Source: Desertimonas sp963733085
GTDB lineage: Bacteria; Actinomycetota; Acidimicrobiia; Acidimicrobiales; Ilumatobacteraceae
Length of the DNA: 64,000 nt
Direction: 5' to 3'
NCBI GenBank assembly: GCA_963733085.1
Contig: CAVTBY010000010.1
Coordinates: forward strand, 310,001-374,000
Within the stretch, counting starts at the first letter, position 1. Each line of letters opens with the position of its first letter. Positions 37,096 to 45,821 of this stretch are shown in pieces. The translations under genes and the position numbers were made by a program. The notes beneath the pieces are model-generated. The model was not told the origin of the DNA. It did no database searches and worked only from the letters and a program-made list of their open reading frames with translations.

Positions 37096-38046
37096 GTGCG
37101 GTCCGCGACCGAGATTGGTGAGTCCACCGTGCAGGTTTCTGCACGCGCAGCTCACCAATCACGGTCGCCGGCCCGCGCTGGGTGGGTGAGCACTCTCCTC
37201 CTCACGCTCCCGCTCCTTCTCACGTTCACGTACTTCTCGTGGTGGCCGCTCGTTCGAGCGTTCGTGCTCAGCCTGCAGGAGACCAATCTCGTCGAGAGCG
37301 CCCGTTGGGTAGGACTCGACAACTTCCGCCGGGTCCTCGACGACCCGCTGCTCACCACCGCCGTGAAGAACACGCTGTGGTTCACGTTCCTTGCCCTCGT
37401 GTTCGGCTACCCGGTGCCGATCATCCTCGCCGTGCTGATCAGCGAGGTGCGCCGCTGGCGCGGGCTGTACGCCGGCCTCGCCTATATCCCGGTGGTCATC
37501 CCCCCGGTCGCCTCGATCCTGCTGTGGCGGGTGTTCTACGACGCCAGCCCTACGGGCACGTTCAACACGATCCTCGGCTGGGTCGGGCTCGGCCCCTACC
37601 CATGGTTCCAGGACCGGACGTGGGCGATGCCGTCGATTGTCCTGCTCGCCACGTGGTCGGCGGCCGGCGCTACCGTGATCATCTATCTCGCCGCGCTCAC
37701 CGGCGTGAACACTGAGTTGTACGAGGCCGCCGAGGTCGACGGCGCCTCGATCTGGCGCAAGGTTTGGCACGTCACGCTGCCGCAGCTGCGCACCGTGTTG
37801 TTCGTGACGTTGATCCTCCAGCTGATCGGCACGTTGCAGGTCTTCACCGAGCCGTACTTGCTCACCGAGGGCGGCCCGGCCAACGCGACCTTGACCGTGA
37901 TGCTGCTGATCTTCCGGTACGCGTTCGGCGGCGGCGGAACGACTGACTACGGAGCGGCCGCGGCGCTGAGCCTGATGCTCGCCGGCTGTCTCGCCATCTT
38001 CACCGCCGTGTACTTCCGCGCGACGAGAAGTTGGTCTACGAAATGA
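37096..38046 (+). CDS. Sugar ABC transporter permease (MalF-like)
   Basis: The 316-residue frame holds about six transmembrane segments and the EAA-loop ELYEAAEVDGASIWRKVWHV that contacts the ATPase. The start is uncertain: the GTG at 37096 would put a strong hairpin inside the coding region; GTG at 37129 or 37186 are alternatives, and typical homologues begin just before the first helix (RAGWVSTLLLTLP). No ATPase gene is in the operon, so a shared MsmK/UgpC-type ATPase encoded elsewhere is expected. Confidence 0.88.
   Translation: MRSATEIGESTVQVSARAAHQSRSPARAGWVSTLLLTLPLLLTFTYFSWWPLVRAFVLSLQETNLVESARWVGLDNFRRVLDDPLLTTAVKNTLWFTFLALVFGYPVPIILAVLISEVRRWRGLYAGLAYIPVVIPPVASILLWRVFYDASPTGTFNTILGWVGLGPYPWFQDRTWAMPSIVLLATWSAAGATVIIYLAALTGVNTELYEAAEVDGASIWRKVWHVTLPQLRTVLFVTLILQLIGTLQVFTEPYLLTEGGPANATLTVMLLIFRYAFGGGGTTDYGAAAALSLMLAGCLAIFTAVYFRATRSWSTK
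37105..37168 (+). promoter_or_regulatory. Intercistronic hairpin between binding-protein and permease genes
   Basis: An 18-bp stem GCGACCGAGATTGGTGAG / CTCACCAATCACGGTCGC (one mismatch) encloses an inner GTGCAG-GTTT-CTGCAC hairpin. Such structures after binding-protein genes usually stabilise the upstream mRNA or attenuate transcription so that more binding protein than permease is made. It also covers two of the possible permease starts. Confidence 0.55.
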
Positions 38047-38137
38047 GTGGGAAGCACCACACGTGCGAGCGACGAGGCGCCCGCCGAGGAGCGGCCACAA
38101 GCTGCGCAGGCAGATTGTGGCGTGGCCGGGGAACGCA

Positions 38138-39016
38138 ATGAGCAGTCGGAGCGTCCTGTCGCCGATCGATCGCCGCCGGCCCAGCGTGCGTTGGACGATG
38201 CTTTGCGTCCACGCTCTCCTGCTCGTGTTTCTCGTGATCGTCGCTCTCGGGCCGTTGCTGTGGCTTGCCAAGTCCGCGGTGTCGACCACGCAGGACACGC
38301 TGCGCCATCCGATGAGCCTGTGGCCGAGCGGGTTCGACTTCGAGAACCTCGTCACGGCGTGGCAGGACGCCCAGATCGGTCACTACTTCTTCAACACCGT
38401 CAAGATCGCCGCCGGCTCGTGGGCCGTCCAGGTGATCGTCGCCGTCACCGGTGGCTATGTCCTGGCAATCCTCCGCCCGTGGTACGCCCGGGTCCTCACG
38501 GGCGCCGTCCTCGTGACGTTGTTCGTGCCCCCGGTCGTCCTGCTCGTCCCGCTGTTCGTCACGGTGCTCGACCTGCCGATCATCGGCACGTCGTTGCTCA
38601 ACTCCTACTGGGGCGTATGGCTGCCGGCCGGGGCGAGCGCCTTCAACGTCATCCTCGTCAAACGGTTCATGGAGAACCTGCCCAACGAGATCATCGAAGC
38701 CGCCCGAGTCGACGGCGCCGGTCCGCTCCGCCTGTTGTGGTCGATCGTCATACCACTGTCCAAGCCGGTGATCGGTGTGGTGTCGGTGTTCGCCGTGCTG
38801 TTGACGTGGAAGGACTACCTCTGGCCACTTGTGGTGCTCCCAGATCCGGCGATCCAGCCGTTGTCGGTGCGCCTGCCGCTCGTCCGTGACACCCTCCAGC
38901 TCGACGTGTTCCTCGCCGCCCTGGCGATCTCGATGGTGCTGCCAATCGGCCTGTTCATCATCTTCCGCCGCTTCTTCATCGGCGGCGACGCCATGGCTGG
39001 CGCTCTCAAGGGATAG
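38138..39016 (+). CDS. Sugar ABC transporter permease (MalG-like)
   Basis: From the ATG at 38138 (GGGGAA upstream) the protein has 292 residues, about six transmembrane segments and the EAA-loop NEIIEAARVDGAGPLRLLW followed by PLSKPVIGVV. The frame is open back to a GTG at 38063 but that extension is Arg-rich and unlike family N-termini. It completes the sugar importer with the upstream permease. Its 3' end overlaps the convergent mauE-like gene by 11 nt. Confidence 0.88.
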   Translation: MSSRSVLSPIDRRRPSVRWTMLCVHALLLVFLVIVALGPLLWLAKSAVSTTQDTLRHPMSLWPSGFDFENLVTAWQDAQIGHYFFNTVKIAAGSWAVQVIVAVTGGYVLAILRPWYARVLTGAVLVTLFVPPVVLLVPLFVTVLDLPIIGTSLLNSYWGVWLPAGASAFNVILVKRFMENLPNEIIEAARVDGAGPLRLLWSIVIPLSKPVIGVVSVFAVLLTWKDYLWPLVVLPDPAIQPLSVRLPLVRDTLQLDVFLAALAISMVLPIGLFIIFRRFFIGGDAMAGALKG

Positions 39017-39395
39017 TCGCGAGGACCCCGAGGGCGACGAGGGCACCGTTGCGGGCGACGTGCCACCAGGACAACGGCGCCGCCGAGAACGAGCCGAAGC
39101 AAGCGCACGGCGGGTGCTCGCCGCGGACGAGGCGGACGGCGATCCACGCCGTGAACACGGCGAGGAGGCCAACAGCGACCACGGCAGGCCACGGCTCGGC
39201 GAGGCCGCCGACGAGCGCCGCCCCTATCACCAACTCGAACCACGGCAGACCGACAGCGATCGGTCTCCAGACCCCGAGCGACGTCGCTTGGTCGAGCCAG
39301 CGAGCTCCCGCGCCGATCTTGGCGACCGCGGCGACCAGGAGGGCGACGCCGAGGGCGACCCGAGCAAGATCAGTGATCAGCGACGCGGCGAGCAA
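39006..39395 (-). CDS. MauE/DoxX-like membrane protein
   Basis: The 129-residue protein has four hydrophobic segments and the MauE-type block CACFGSFSAAPLSWWHVARN with a CxC pair. MauE proteins are thought to help disulfide handling or electron transfer in the membrane. It stands alone, convergent with the sugar permease and 6 nt from the end of the metallo-hydrolase upstream of it on the same strand, so the two may form an operon. Confidence 0.8.
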   Translation of the reverse strand: MLAASLITDLARVALGVALLVAAVAKIGAGARWLDQATSLGVWRPIAVGLPWFELVIGAALVGGLAEPWPAVVAVGLLAVFTAWIAVRLVRGEHPPCACFGSFSAAPLSWWHVARNGALVALGVLATIP

Positions 39396-39401
39396 CGTCG
39401 C

Positions 39402-40238
39402 TCAGGCTGCGGCGAGATCGATCGACGTGCCTTCCGTGGCGGCGAAGACCTCGATGCCGTGCGCTGCCGCGCACTGCTGCGCCGCCTTCGCCATCTGCTC
39501 GACCATCTCGTCATCGTGATACGGATCGTGGTGGAACAGGGCCAGCCGCTTGACCTTGGCCGCGATCGCCACCGACACGGCGTACTCGACGGTGCAGTGT
39601 CCCCAGGTGCGCTTCTGCTCGAACTCGCTCGGCGTGTACTGGGCGTCGTGGATCAGCAGGTCGACCCCGCGGCACAACTCGAGGACCGGATCGGCGATCG
39701 TCGTCGGGTCGTCAGGCTGCTGATGATCGCTGATGTAGGTGACGCTGAGGTCGTCGCGCTCGACGCGGTAGCCGGACATCGGCCCGTTGTGGGGGACGGC
39801 GCCGGAGTGGACCGTGTAGGAGCCGACGGAGAACTGCGGCTTGGCGCAGTGGATCGTCACGTCTCCGTTGAACTCGTCGAGGGAGATCGGGAACAGCGGC
39901 GGACGGATCGTGCTGAGCAGGACCTCTCCTGGGTGCCGGCCGTCGAACTGGGCGGGGGCGTGGATCGAGAGGCGGGCGCCACTGCGCAACAACGGCTTGA
40001 AGAACGGCAGCCCCTGAACATGATCCCAGTGCAAATGGCTGAGCAGGCAGGTGCCGTCGAACAACTCGTCGGAACTCATCGACTCGGCGTAGTAGCGCAG
40101 GCCCGTTCCGAGATCGAACAACAGCGGGCGCTCGCCGGGGGACTGCACCGACACGCACGCCGTGTTGCCGCCGTGGCGGGCGATGTCGTCGCTCTGGCAC
40201 GGCGTCGAACCGCGTACCCCATGGAAGGTGACGATCAT
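39402..40238 (-). CDS. MBL-fold hydrolase (class II cAMP phosphodiesterase/RNase Z-like)
   Basis: The 278-residue protein begins MIVTFHGVRGSTPC, contains LLSHLHWDHVQGLPFF, the HxHxDH metal motif, then SGYRVERDDLSVTYISDH, LIHDAQYTPSEF and LFHHDPYHDDEM. This pattern is that of small phosphodiesterase-like metallo-hydrolases often found with signalling proteins. The start at 40238 was chosen over an upstream in-frame codon. Substrate unknown. Confidence 0.85.
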   Translation of the reverse strand: MIVTFHGVRGSTPCQSDDIARHGGNTACVSVQSPGERPLLFDLGTGLRYYAESMSSDELFDGTCLLSHLHWDHVQGLPFFKPLLRSGARLSIHAPAQFDGRHPGEVLLSTIRPPLFPISLDEFNGDVTIHCAKPQFSVGSYTVHSGAVPHNGPMSGYRVERDDLSVTYISDHQQPDDPTTIADPVLELCRGVDLLIHDAQYTPSEFEQKRTWGHCTVEYAVSVAIAAKVKRLALFHHDPYHDDEMVEQMAKAAQQCAAAHGIEVFAATEGTSIDLAAA

Positions 40239-40341
40239 GTGACAGGGCCCGGAATGTTTGGCATAGACCGCTTCCACAGGGTACGTGCACGGTGTCGACG
40301 GTGTAAACGCGGGACGGCGTGATTTAGGTCGCACCCCCTCC

Positions 40342-40424
40342 CATCGGAGTGTTTCCTGCGATCGGAGTGTTTCCTGACGGACAGGTCGTCACGAAACACT
40401 CCGATGACGTCAAACACTCGGATG
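40342..40424. repeat. Double palindromic repeat, GGAGTGTTT class
   Basis: Two direct units CATCGGAGTGTTTCCTG and ATCGGAGTGTTTCCTG face two inverted units (AAACACTCCGAT, AAACACTCGGATG). The inner 45 bp (40361-40405) with loop GACAGGTCG is about 80 percent identical to 46361-46405. The outer right unit encodes the end (HPSV-stop) of the CitE-like gene. Confidence 0.85.
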
Positions 40425-41279
40425 GAGGGTGGCGATCGCGTCGGCGATCGAGAGGGTGCGACGGGCGTTGTCGACGTGGAGCGCCTCGACCATGCGCCCG
40501 TCGACGGTGGCGACACCACGTCCCTCGGCCTCGGCGGCGCTGAACGCTTCGATCACCCGACGCGCCTGTTCGATCTCGTCGGCTGACGGTGTCCACGCCG
40601 CGTTGGCCGGTTCGACCTGGCTGGGATGGATCAGCGTCTTGCCGTCGAAGCCCATCTCGACTCCCTGTCGCGCCTCGGCGGCAAACCCCTCGGCGTCGCC
40701 GACGTCGTTGAACACGCCATCGACGATTTGCTTGCCGGCGGCGCGGGCAGCAAGCACCGCAACCGACAGATGCGGCGCGAGGTTCCACCGCCCGGCGACG
40801 CCGAGTGGAACGTGCAACTCGCGAGCGAGATCGTTGGTGCCGACGACGAGGACGCTGACACGCGGATGGGCAGCGAGGGCGCGGACGTCGAGGATCGCCG
40901 TGGGCGTCTCGATCATCGCCCAGATCGTGGTGTCGGTGGCGCCGGCCGCACCGAGGCTCAGGGCGACCTCGTCAAGCGTGGCGAGTGTCTCCACCTTGGG
41001 GATCACTACTGCCGCCGGTCGAGCCTCGGCGGCGGCGGCGAGGTCGTCGCTCCCCCATTCAGTCGCCAGTCCATTGCAGCGGATTGTCAGCAGACGCCGG
41101 CCGTAGTCGCCCGACCGAACGGCCGCGGTGGCGGCATCGCGCGCCGCGACCTTGGCATCGACGGCGACGGCATCCTCGAGATCGAAGATGATCGCGTCGC
41201 ACGGGATCGACTTCGCCTTCTCGAGCGCCCGCGCGTTGGCCGCCGGCATGTACAAGACCGAGCGCAACAACGGAGTCAC
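40410..41279 (-). CDS. CitE-like CoA-ester lyase or thioesterase (HpcH/HpaI family)
   Basis: The 289-residue protein has the CitE pattern: RSVLYMPAANARALEKA, CDAIIFDLEDAVA, IRCNGLATEWGSDDL, PKVETLATL, WAMIETPTAILDV and GFDGKTLIHPSQVEPAN. In organisms with the ethylmalonyl-CoA pathway such proteins act as (3S)-malyl-CoA thioesterase or beta-methylmalyl-CoA lyase. It overlaps the upstream malyl-CoA-lyase-like gene by 4 nt. The stop codon lies inside a palindromic repeat. Confidence 0.85.
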   Translation of the reverse strand: MTPLLRSVLYMPAANARALEKAKSIPCDAIIFDLEDAVAVDAKVAARDAATAAVRSGDYGRRLLTIRCNGLATEWGSDDLAAAAEARPAAVVIPKVETLATLDEVALSLGAAGATDTTIWAMIETPTAILDVRALAAHPRVSVLVVGTNDLARELHVPLGVAGRWNLAPHLSVAVLAARAAGKQIVDGVFNDVGDAEGFAAEARQGVEMGFDGKTLIHPSQVEPANAAWTPSADEIEQARRVIEAFSAAEAEGRGVATVDGRMVEALHVDNARRTLSIADAIATLHPSV

Positions 41280-42325
41280 AGGGCGTATGCCGCGGCGAGC
41301 TCAGGGTCGCGGGCGGCGAGCTGGCGGGCGAGCTCGACGACGACTTTGCACTGCTTCACCGACGCGTCGTCTTCCATCTTGCCGTCGAGCATGATCGCCC
41401 CCGTGCCGTCGCCCATCGCCTCGATCACGCGCATGGCGTGGGCCACGTCGGCGGGGTCGGGGCTGAACACCCGCCGGGCGATGTCGATCTGCGCCGGGTG
41501 CAGGCTCCACGCCCCGACGCAACCGAGCAGGTAGGCGTTGCGGAACTGGTCCTCGCAGGCGACCGTGTCGGCGATGTCGCCGAACGGCCCGTAGTAGGGC
41601 AGCACGCCGTAGGTGACGCAGGCGTCGACCATCCGGGCGAGCGTGTAGTGCCATAGGTCCTGCTGGGCGGTGGCGCGCGGCGCATCCGAATCGCCGGCAT
41701 CGGGATCGGCGCGAACGAGGTAGCCGGGGTGTCCGCCGCCGACACGCGTGGTCTTCATCCGCCGATTGGCGGCGAGGTCGGCGGGACCGAGGCTGAGCCC
41801 CTGCACCCGCGGCGACGCCGCGCAGATCGACTCGACATTGGCCACGCCGCGCGCCGTCTCGAGGATGGCGTGGAGGAGGATCGGCCGGCTGAGCCCGGCC
41901 TTCGCTTCGAGCTGGGCGACGAGGCGGTCGGCGTAGTGGACGTCCTCCGGTCCCTCGACCTTGGGGAGCATGATGACGTCGAGACGGTCGCCGATCTCGC
42001 TGACAGCCGCGGTGAGGTCGTCGAGGACCCACGGCGAGTCGAGGGCATTGACCCGCGTCCAGAGTTGCGTGTCGTCGTGGTCCCACGCCTTGCCGATCTC
42101 GATCAGTCCGGCCCGCGCCGCCTCCTTGTCGCTCGCCGGGATGCCGTCCTCGAGGTTGGCCAGCAGCACATCCACCGTGGGCGCGATGGCCGGCACTTTG
42201 GCGACGAGCTTCGGGTTCGACGGCGGCAGGAAGTGGATCATCCGCGAGGGCCGGAACGGGATCTCCCGCAACGGCTCGGGCGCGCCGACGGCCAGCGGCT
42301 TGAAGAAGTCCTTGGGCGGACGCAC
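41276..42325 (-). CDS. Malyl-CoA lyase-like HpcH/HpaI protein (Mcl type)
   Basis: The 349-residue protein contains FKPLAVGAPEPLREIPFRPS, VDVLLANLEDGIPASDKEAA, LPKVEGPEDVHYADRLV, ILETARGVANVESICAAS, GLSLGPADLAANRRMKTTR and WSLHPAQIDIARRVFSPDP, the order seen in L-malyl-CoA/beta-methylmalyl-CoA lyases. It would cleave malyl-CoA into glyoxylate and acetyl-CoA or the methyl homologue. GTG start. Coupled to the CitE-like gene downstream. Confidence 0.83.
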   Translation of the reverse strand: MRPPKDFFKPLAVGAPEPLREIPFRPSRMIHFLPPSNPKLVAKVPAIAPTVDVLLANLEDGIPASDKEAARAGLIEIGKAWDHDDTQLWTRVNALDSPWVLDDLTAAVSEIGDRLDVIMLPKVEGPEDVHYADRLVAQLEAKAGLSRPILLHAILETARGVANVESICAASPRVQGLSLGPADLAANRRMKTTRVGGGHPGYLVRADPDAGDSDAPRATAQQDLWHYTLARMVDACVTYGVLPYYGPFGDIADTVACEDQFRNAYLLGCVGAWSLHPAQIDIARRVFSPDPADVAHAMRVIEAMGDGTGAIMLDGKMEDDASVKQCKVVVELARQLAARDPELAAAYAL

Positions 42326-42350
42326 GGCGGGTCAGCGTAGAGCTACACCG

Positions 42351-42398
42351 GAAGTCCCGTCGTAGCGGGCCCGAAGGAGCGCGTTCTGTCGGGACTTC
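42351..42398. repeat. 48-bp palindromic repeat, GAAGTCCCGAC class
   Basis: Arms GAAGTCCCGTC / GTCGGGACTTC (one mismatch) and a 26-nt middle repeat the 11-26-11 layout. The last bases overlap the TGA stop of the minus-strand beta-propeller gene. Confidence 0.8.
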
Positions 42399-43581
42399 AG
42401 TTGGCGGTGGGATCAACGTGCAACACGATGCCCTCGTCTCGCCCGTCGGCGGCAAGGACAGTTCCGTCGCCGGCCCAGTCGAGGCCGCCGCCGGGGTAAC
42501 GGATCGTCGGCGCCCAATCGATGCTCGCGGCGACCTCCGCTGCTTTGCCCTCGGGTAGGCCGTGCAGCAGCAGTCGACCGACCTCCTGGTCGTACGTCGC
42601 GAAGAGCACCTCCGCACCATCGGCGGCGAACGTCGCCGTCCGCACGACGACGTCGTCGTCCATCGTCCCGCCGGCCGGGTCGATCGGCGTCAACTCGCCG
42701 GACGACAGATCGGCGAGCATGACCCAGTCGTCGGGGTCCGAAGGGCGGATCCCGACGTACCGTGGGTAAACGATCAACCCCACGTCCCCGGTGGCGGCGA
42801 CTTCGATGACAGCTGGCGACCCAAAGTCCGGATCGATGCCGATCAGCTGGCTGCTTCGACCGGTCGAGGGGTCGAAGACCCAGACCCCGTGCTCCGTGCT
42901 CGGCACGTCGAAACTCTCCACGGAATAGAAGAGGCGTTGTCGGTCAGGCGCCCACTCCATCCCCTGGTGGACGACGAAACGTTCCGTCGAGACCGTCGTG
43001 AGCGGCTCGACATCGCCGGTGTCCGGATCGATGTTTACGATCTCAGTTCCCGTCCACGCTTCGTCGACCATTGTCGAACGCGAGATCGTGATCGCCCCGC
43101 CGTCGGGTGACCAGGTGGGCGCGAGGTCTACATCGATCCGACCGTCCGCGGGTGGACGGTCGAGAAACGCGATCGTGCCCTCGTAGCCGTCGTCGGTCAC
43201 GTTGGTGAGCTCGCCGGTCGTGGCGTCCATCAGCCACAGGTCTCCGTCAACATTTAGGGTCAGGGACTGCTCCGTGAAGGCGAGCCGTGAACTGTCCGGC
43301 GCCCAGACGACGTCATGCTCGGACAGCGCAACGTTCGGGCCTTCGAGATCGCCGCACGCACGCTCGGCGAGCGATGCGACGTCGAACGTGCACAAAGCCT
43401 CCGGAGCAGAGGCGGCCAGCCACTGACCGTCGGGCGACAGCGACAGGATTCGAAAGCCAGGGATCTCCACCGATCTGATGTCCTGGTCGAATGCTGTCGG
43501 CACAGCGTGAGCCGCCGCCGGGGCGAGCAGCGCGAACGTGACGAGAGCCGCTCCCACGAGGCGCGCCGAACTCCGTTTCAT
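42397..43581 (-). CDS. Secreted beta-propeller (TolB/WD40-like PD40) protein
   Basis: From ATG 43581 the 394-residue protein has a signal peptide (RLVGAALVTFALLAPAAAHA) and repeated propeller blades: ILSLSPDGQWLAASA, VVWAPDSSRLAFTE, PTWSPDGGAITISR, MEWAPDRQRLFYSV and RTATFAADGAEVLFATYD. The WSPDG-type motifs mark TolB-like PD40 blades. The frame continues upstream without family resemblance. Function not identifiable; a binding or scaffold role in the envelope is likely. Confidence 0.8.
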   Translation of the reverse strand: MKRSSARLVGAALVTFALLAPAAAHAVPTAFDQDIRSVEIPGFRILSLSPDGQWLAASAPEALCTFDVASLAERACGDLEGPNVALSEHDVVWAPDSSRLAFTEQSLTLNVDGDLWLMDATTGELTNVTDDGYEGTIAFLDRPPADGRIDVDLAPTWSPDGGAITISRSTMVDEAWTGTEIVNIDPDTGDVEPLTTVSTERFVVHQGMEWAPDRQRLFYSVESFDVPSTEHGVWVFDPSTGRSSQLIGIDPDFGSPAVIEVAATGDVGLIVYPRYVGIRPSDPDDWVMLADLSSGELTPIDPAGGTMDDDVVVRTATFAADGAEVLFATYDQEVGRLLLHGLPEGKAAEVAASIDWAPTIRYPGGGLDWAGDGTVLAADGRDEGIVLHVDPTAN

Positions 43582-43625
43582 GGCCAACAACGGTGCTCGC
43601 TGGACGACAACGGCCGACGCTAGCG

Positions 43626-44451
43626 CTACGGCAAGCGCAGGGTTTCGTGTTCGCGCTCGACCAAGCGGTCGGCAAGGAGACCGTCGACGATCGCCGCGGG
43701 AAAGTCCTCCACCCTCGCGGGACCGTTGGCGAGGGCGTGAAGCACTCGGCCGCGCGCCTGGCGGGCGCTGCCGTCGTAGCGGGGCTGGGTCGTACTTACA
43801 CCGGCCGATCCGACTGCCGGGTCGGGCGCGGACAACCCGCCGCGATGCCAGGAGCAGCGCTGCGCGACCGGGCATTCGAGGCAGCGCGGCGCTGGGCGGC
43901 ACACCGTCGCGCCAAGGTCCATCAGCGCTTGATTCCACGCCCAGCCATCGCCAACGGGGACGAGTTCGTCGGCAAGAGCTTGAACTCGCTTCGCCGTCAA
44001 CCGGCGCCCTGCGACGCGGGCGAGGAGGCGGGCGATGTTCGTCTCAACGACTGCGTCATCGTTCTCGAAGGCGAAGACACGCACCGCCCGGGCGGTGTAG
44101 GCACCGACGCCGGGAAGGGCGAGCAGGGAGTCGAGCTCCTTGGGTACGTCACCACCGTGAAGTTGGACGATCGCCGCGGCGGCATCGCGGAGGTTGCGGG
44201 CGCGTCGTGGGTAACCGAGCCCGTGCCACACCCGCAGGATCTCGCCCAGGGACGCGTCGGCGCACGCCGACGGAGTCGGGTAGGCATCGAGGAACGCCAG
44301 CCACTTCGGCACGACCCGCTCCGCCTGGGTCTGTTGGAGCATCACCTCGGCGACGAGGATCGCCCAGGGGTCACGTGTTCGGCGCCACGGGAGATCGCGG
44401 CAGTCGCGGCAGACCCCAAGCCAGGACGGCGCCGGTGTCCAACAAACCCAC
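43626..44451 (-). CDS. mutY: A/G-specific adenine glycosylase, N-terminal frameshift
   Basis: The main frame has DLPWRRTRDPWAILVAEVM, LQQTQAERVVPKWLAFL, the HhH-GPD core LPGVGAYTARAVRVFAF, VVETNIARLLARV, ALMDLGATVCRPAP and an Fe-S cluster Cys set (CRPAPRCLECPVAQRC). The conventional start (LLDTGAVLAWG, GTG at about 44451) is in another frame, so an indel lies near 44385-44400. The product removes A opposite 8-oxoG. It lacks the long C-terminal MutT-like domain, keeping only a short winged tail. Confidence 0.85.
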
Positions 44452-44462
44452 GCCGCGCGACG

Positions 44463-45779
44463 TTACGGGTCGTTGGCGTCGTTGGGGTCGGTGCCGTTGC
44501 CGGCTTCAGTGCCGTCGTCGATGGCGTCGCCGTCGGTGTCGTCGTCGGCAGGATTGGTGTGCGTGCCGAACACCTCCTCGCCGTCGACCAGCGTGTCGCC
44601 GTCGCTGTCGGTGTTCGTCGGACTCGACCCCCAGGTGTTCACTTCGTCACCGTCGCCCAGGCCGTCGCCGTCGCTGTCGGTCTGGTGGGGGTTGGAGCCG
44701 TAGTCGTTGACCTCCTGCCCGTCCAACAGCCCATCGTCATCGGTGTCCGGGTTGGTCGGACCGGTGCCCCAGTTGACTGGTTCGATGTCGGGGAGCCCGT
44801 CGTCGTCGGTGTCCGGATCGAGCGGATCGCTGCCGTAGGTGACGATCTCGCCGGCGTCAGGGAGCTCGTCGCCGTCGGTGTCCTTCGCTAACGGGTTGGT
44901 GCCGTGGGTGTCGACCTCGACGCCGTCGGTGAGTTCGTCGTCGTCCGAATCAGGGTCGTTGTGGTCGGTGCCGAGGGCGGCCTCTTCGTCGTCGGTGAGG
45001 CCGTCGCCATCGAGGTCGATCGGCGGCGAAGTGGTCGTCGTAGTCGTCGTCGTCGTCGAGGTTGGGGTCGGTGGCGGTGCCGTTGTCGTGCCGGCCACCG
45101 TCGTCGCGATCGAGGTGCTCGACGCCACTGCACTTGCCCCGAGCACGGGGTCGATCGCCGCCACGACGACGGTGGCCGGACTCTCGCCGGAGTGGAACGT
45201 GGTGCCGGAGAGCAGGGCGGTGCCTCCGGGTTGGACGACCGCGTCGTTGGGATCGACCAGTGTTCCGCCGACGACGATGACGAACGCCGACTTGTCCGAC
45301 GGCGGCGGCAAGGCCTCGCCAGCCGCCAGCTCGATGTGTCGCAGCTCGAAGTCGTAGAGCCCAGCATCGATGCCCATTGCCGCATCGCCGCCCGGGTCGC
45401 TCGGGACGAGGGCGAGGACATCGAGCTGGGTGGCGGGTTCCGCCGCCCCGCCACCCGACTCGGCCAGTGCGATCGCCGTCCACGTGACGGCGGCATCGCT
45501 GAACGTCGCCTCGCGAGCCTCCAACAGCAGCCGGCTCTCATCCGAGCCGGTGACCATCGCCGCCCCCTCGCCGCGCGCGAGGAGGATCGCCGGCCCGTCA
45601 GGTGCGATCGTCAGTTCGGTCGTGGCGAGATCGTGGGTTTCGTGCGACCAGGCGTAGCTGCCCTCGTCGAACTCGACAAGGCCCTGGGCGATCACGGTGT
45701 ACGGCGTCGACTCCGGCACGGCAGTGCGCGGCGCCGGTGCGCCGACCACGGCGGCAGTGAGGAGGAGACTGCACAGCAT
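44463..45779 (-). CDS. Secreted protein with C-terminal calcium-binding (TSP3-like) repeats
   Basis: The 438-residue protein has a signal peptide (LCSLLLTAAVVGAPAP), an N-terminal cupin-like or beta-rich domain (about 30-210), a Thr-rich linker with a run of nine Thr, and about nine acidic repeats such as DLDGDGLTDDEEA, DTDGDELPDAGE, DTDDDGLPDIE and DSDGDTLVDGEE. These DxDxDG loops resemble thrombospondin type 3 or EF-hand repeats that bind calcium. It is probably surface-exposed or released; function unknown. Confidence 0.8.
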   Translation of the reverse strand: MLCSLLLTAAVVGAPAPRTAVPESTPYTVIAQGLVEFDEGSYAWSHETHDLATTELTIAPDGPAILLARGEGAAMVTGSDESRLLLEAREATFSDAAVTWTAIALAESGGGAAEPATQLDVLALVPSDPGGDAAMGIDAGLYDFELRHIELAAGEALPPPSDKSAFVIVVGGTLVDPNDAVVQPGGTALLSGTTFHSGESPATVVVAAIDPVLGASAVASSTSIATTVAGTTTAPPPTPTSTTTTTTTTTSPPIDLDGDGLTDDEEAALGTDHNDPDSDDDELTDGVEVDTHGTNPLAKDTDGDELPDAGEIVTYGSDPLDPDTDDDGLPDIEPVNWGTGPTNPDTDDDGLLDGQEVNDYGSNPHQTDSDGDGLGDGDEVNTWGSSPTNTDSDGDTLVDGEEVFGTHTNPADDDTDGDAIDDGTEAGNGTDPNDANDP

Positions 45780-45821
45780 CGCCTCCGTGGTAACGCGGAG
45801 GTCTGAAGGAATCCTGAGCGT

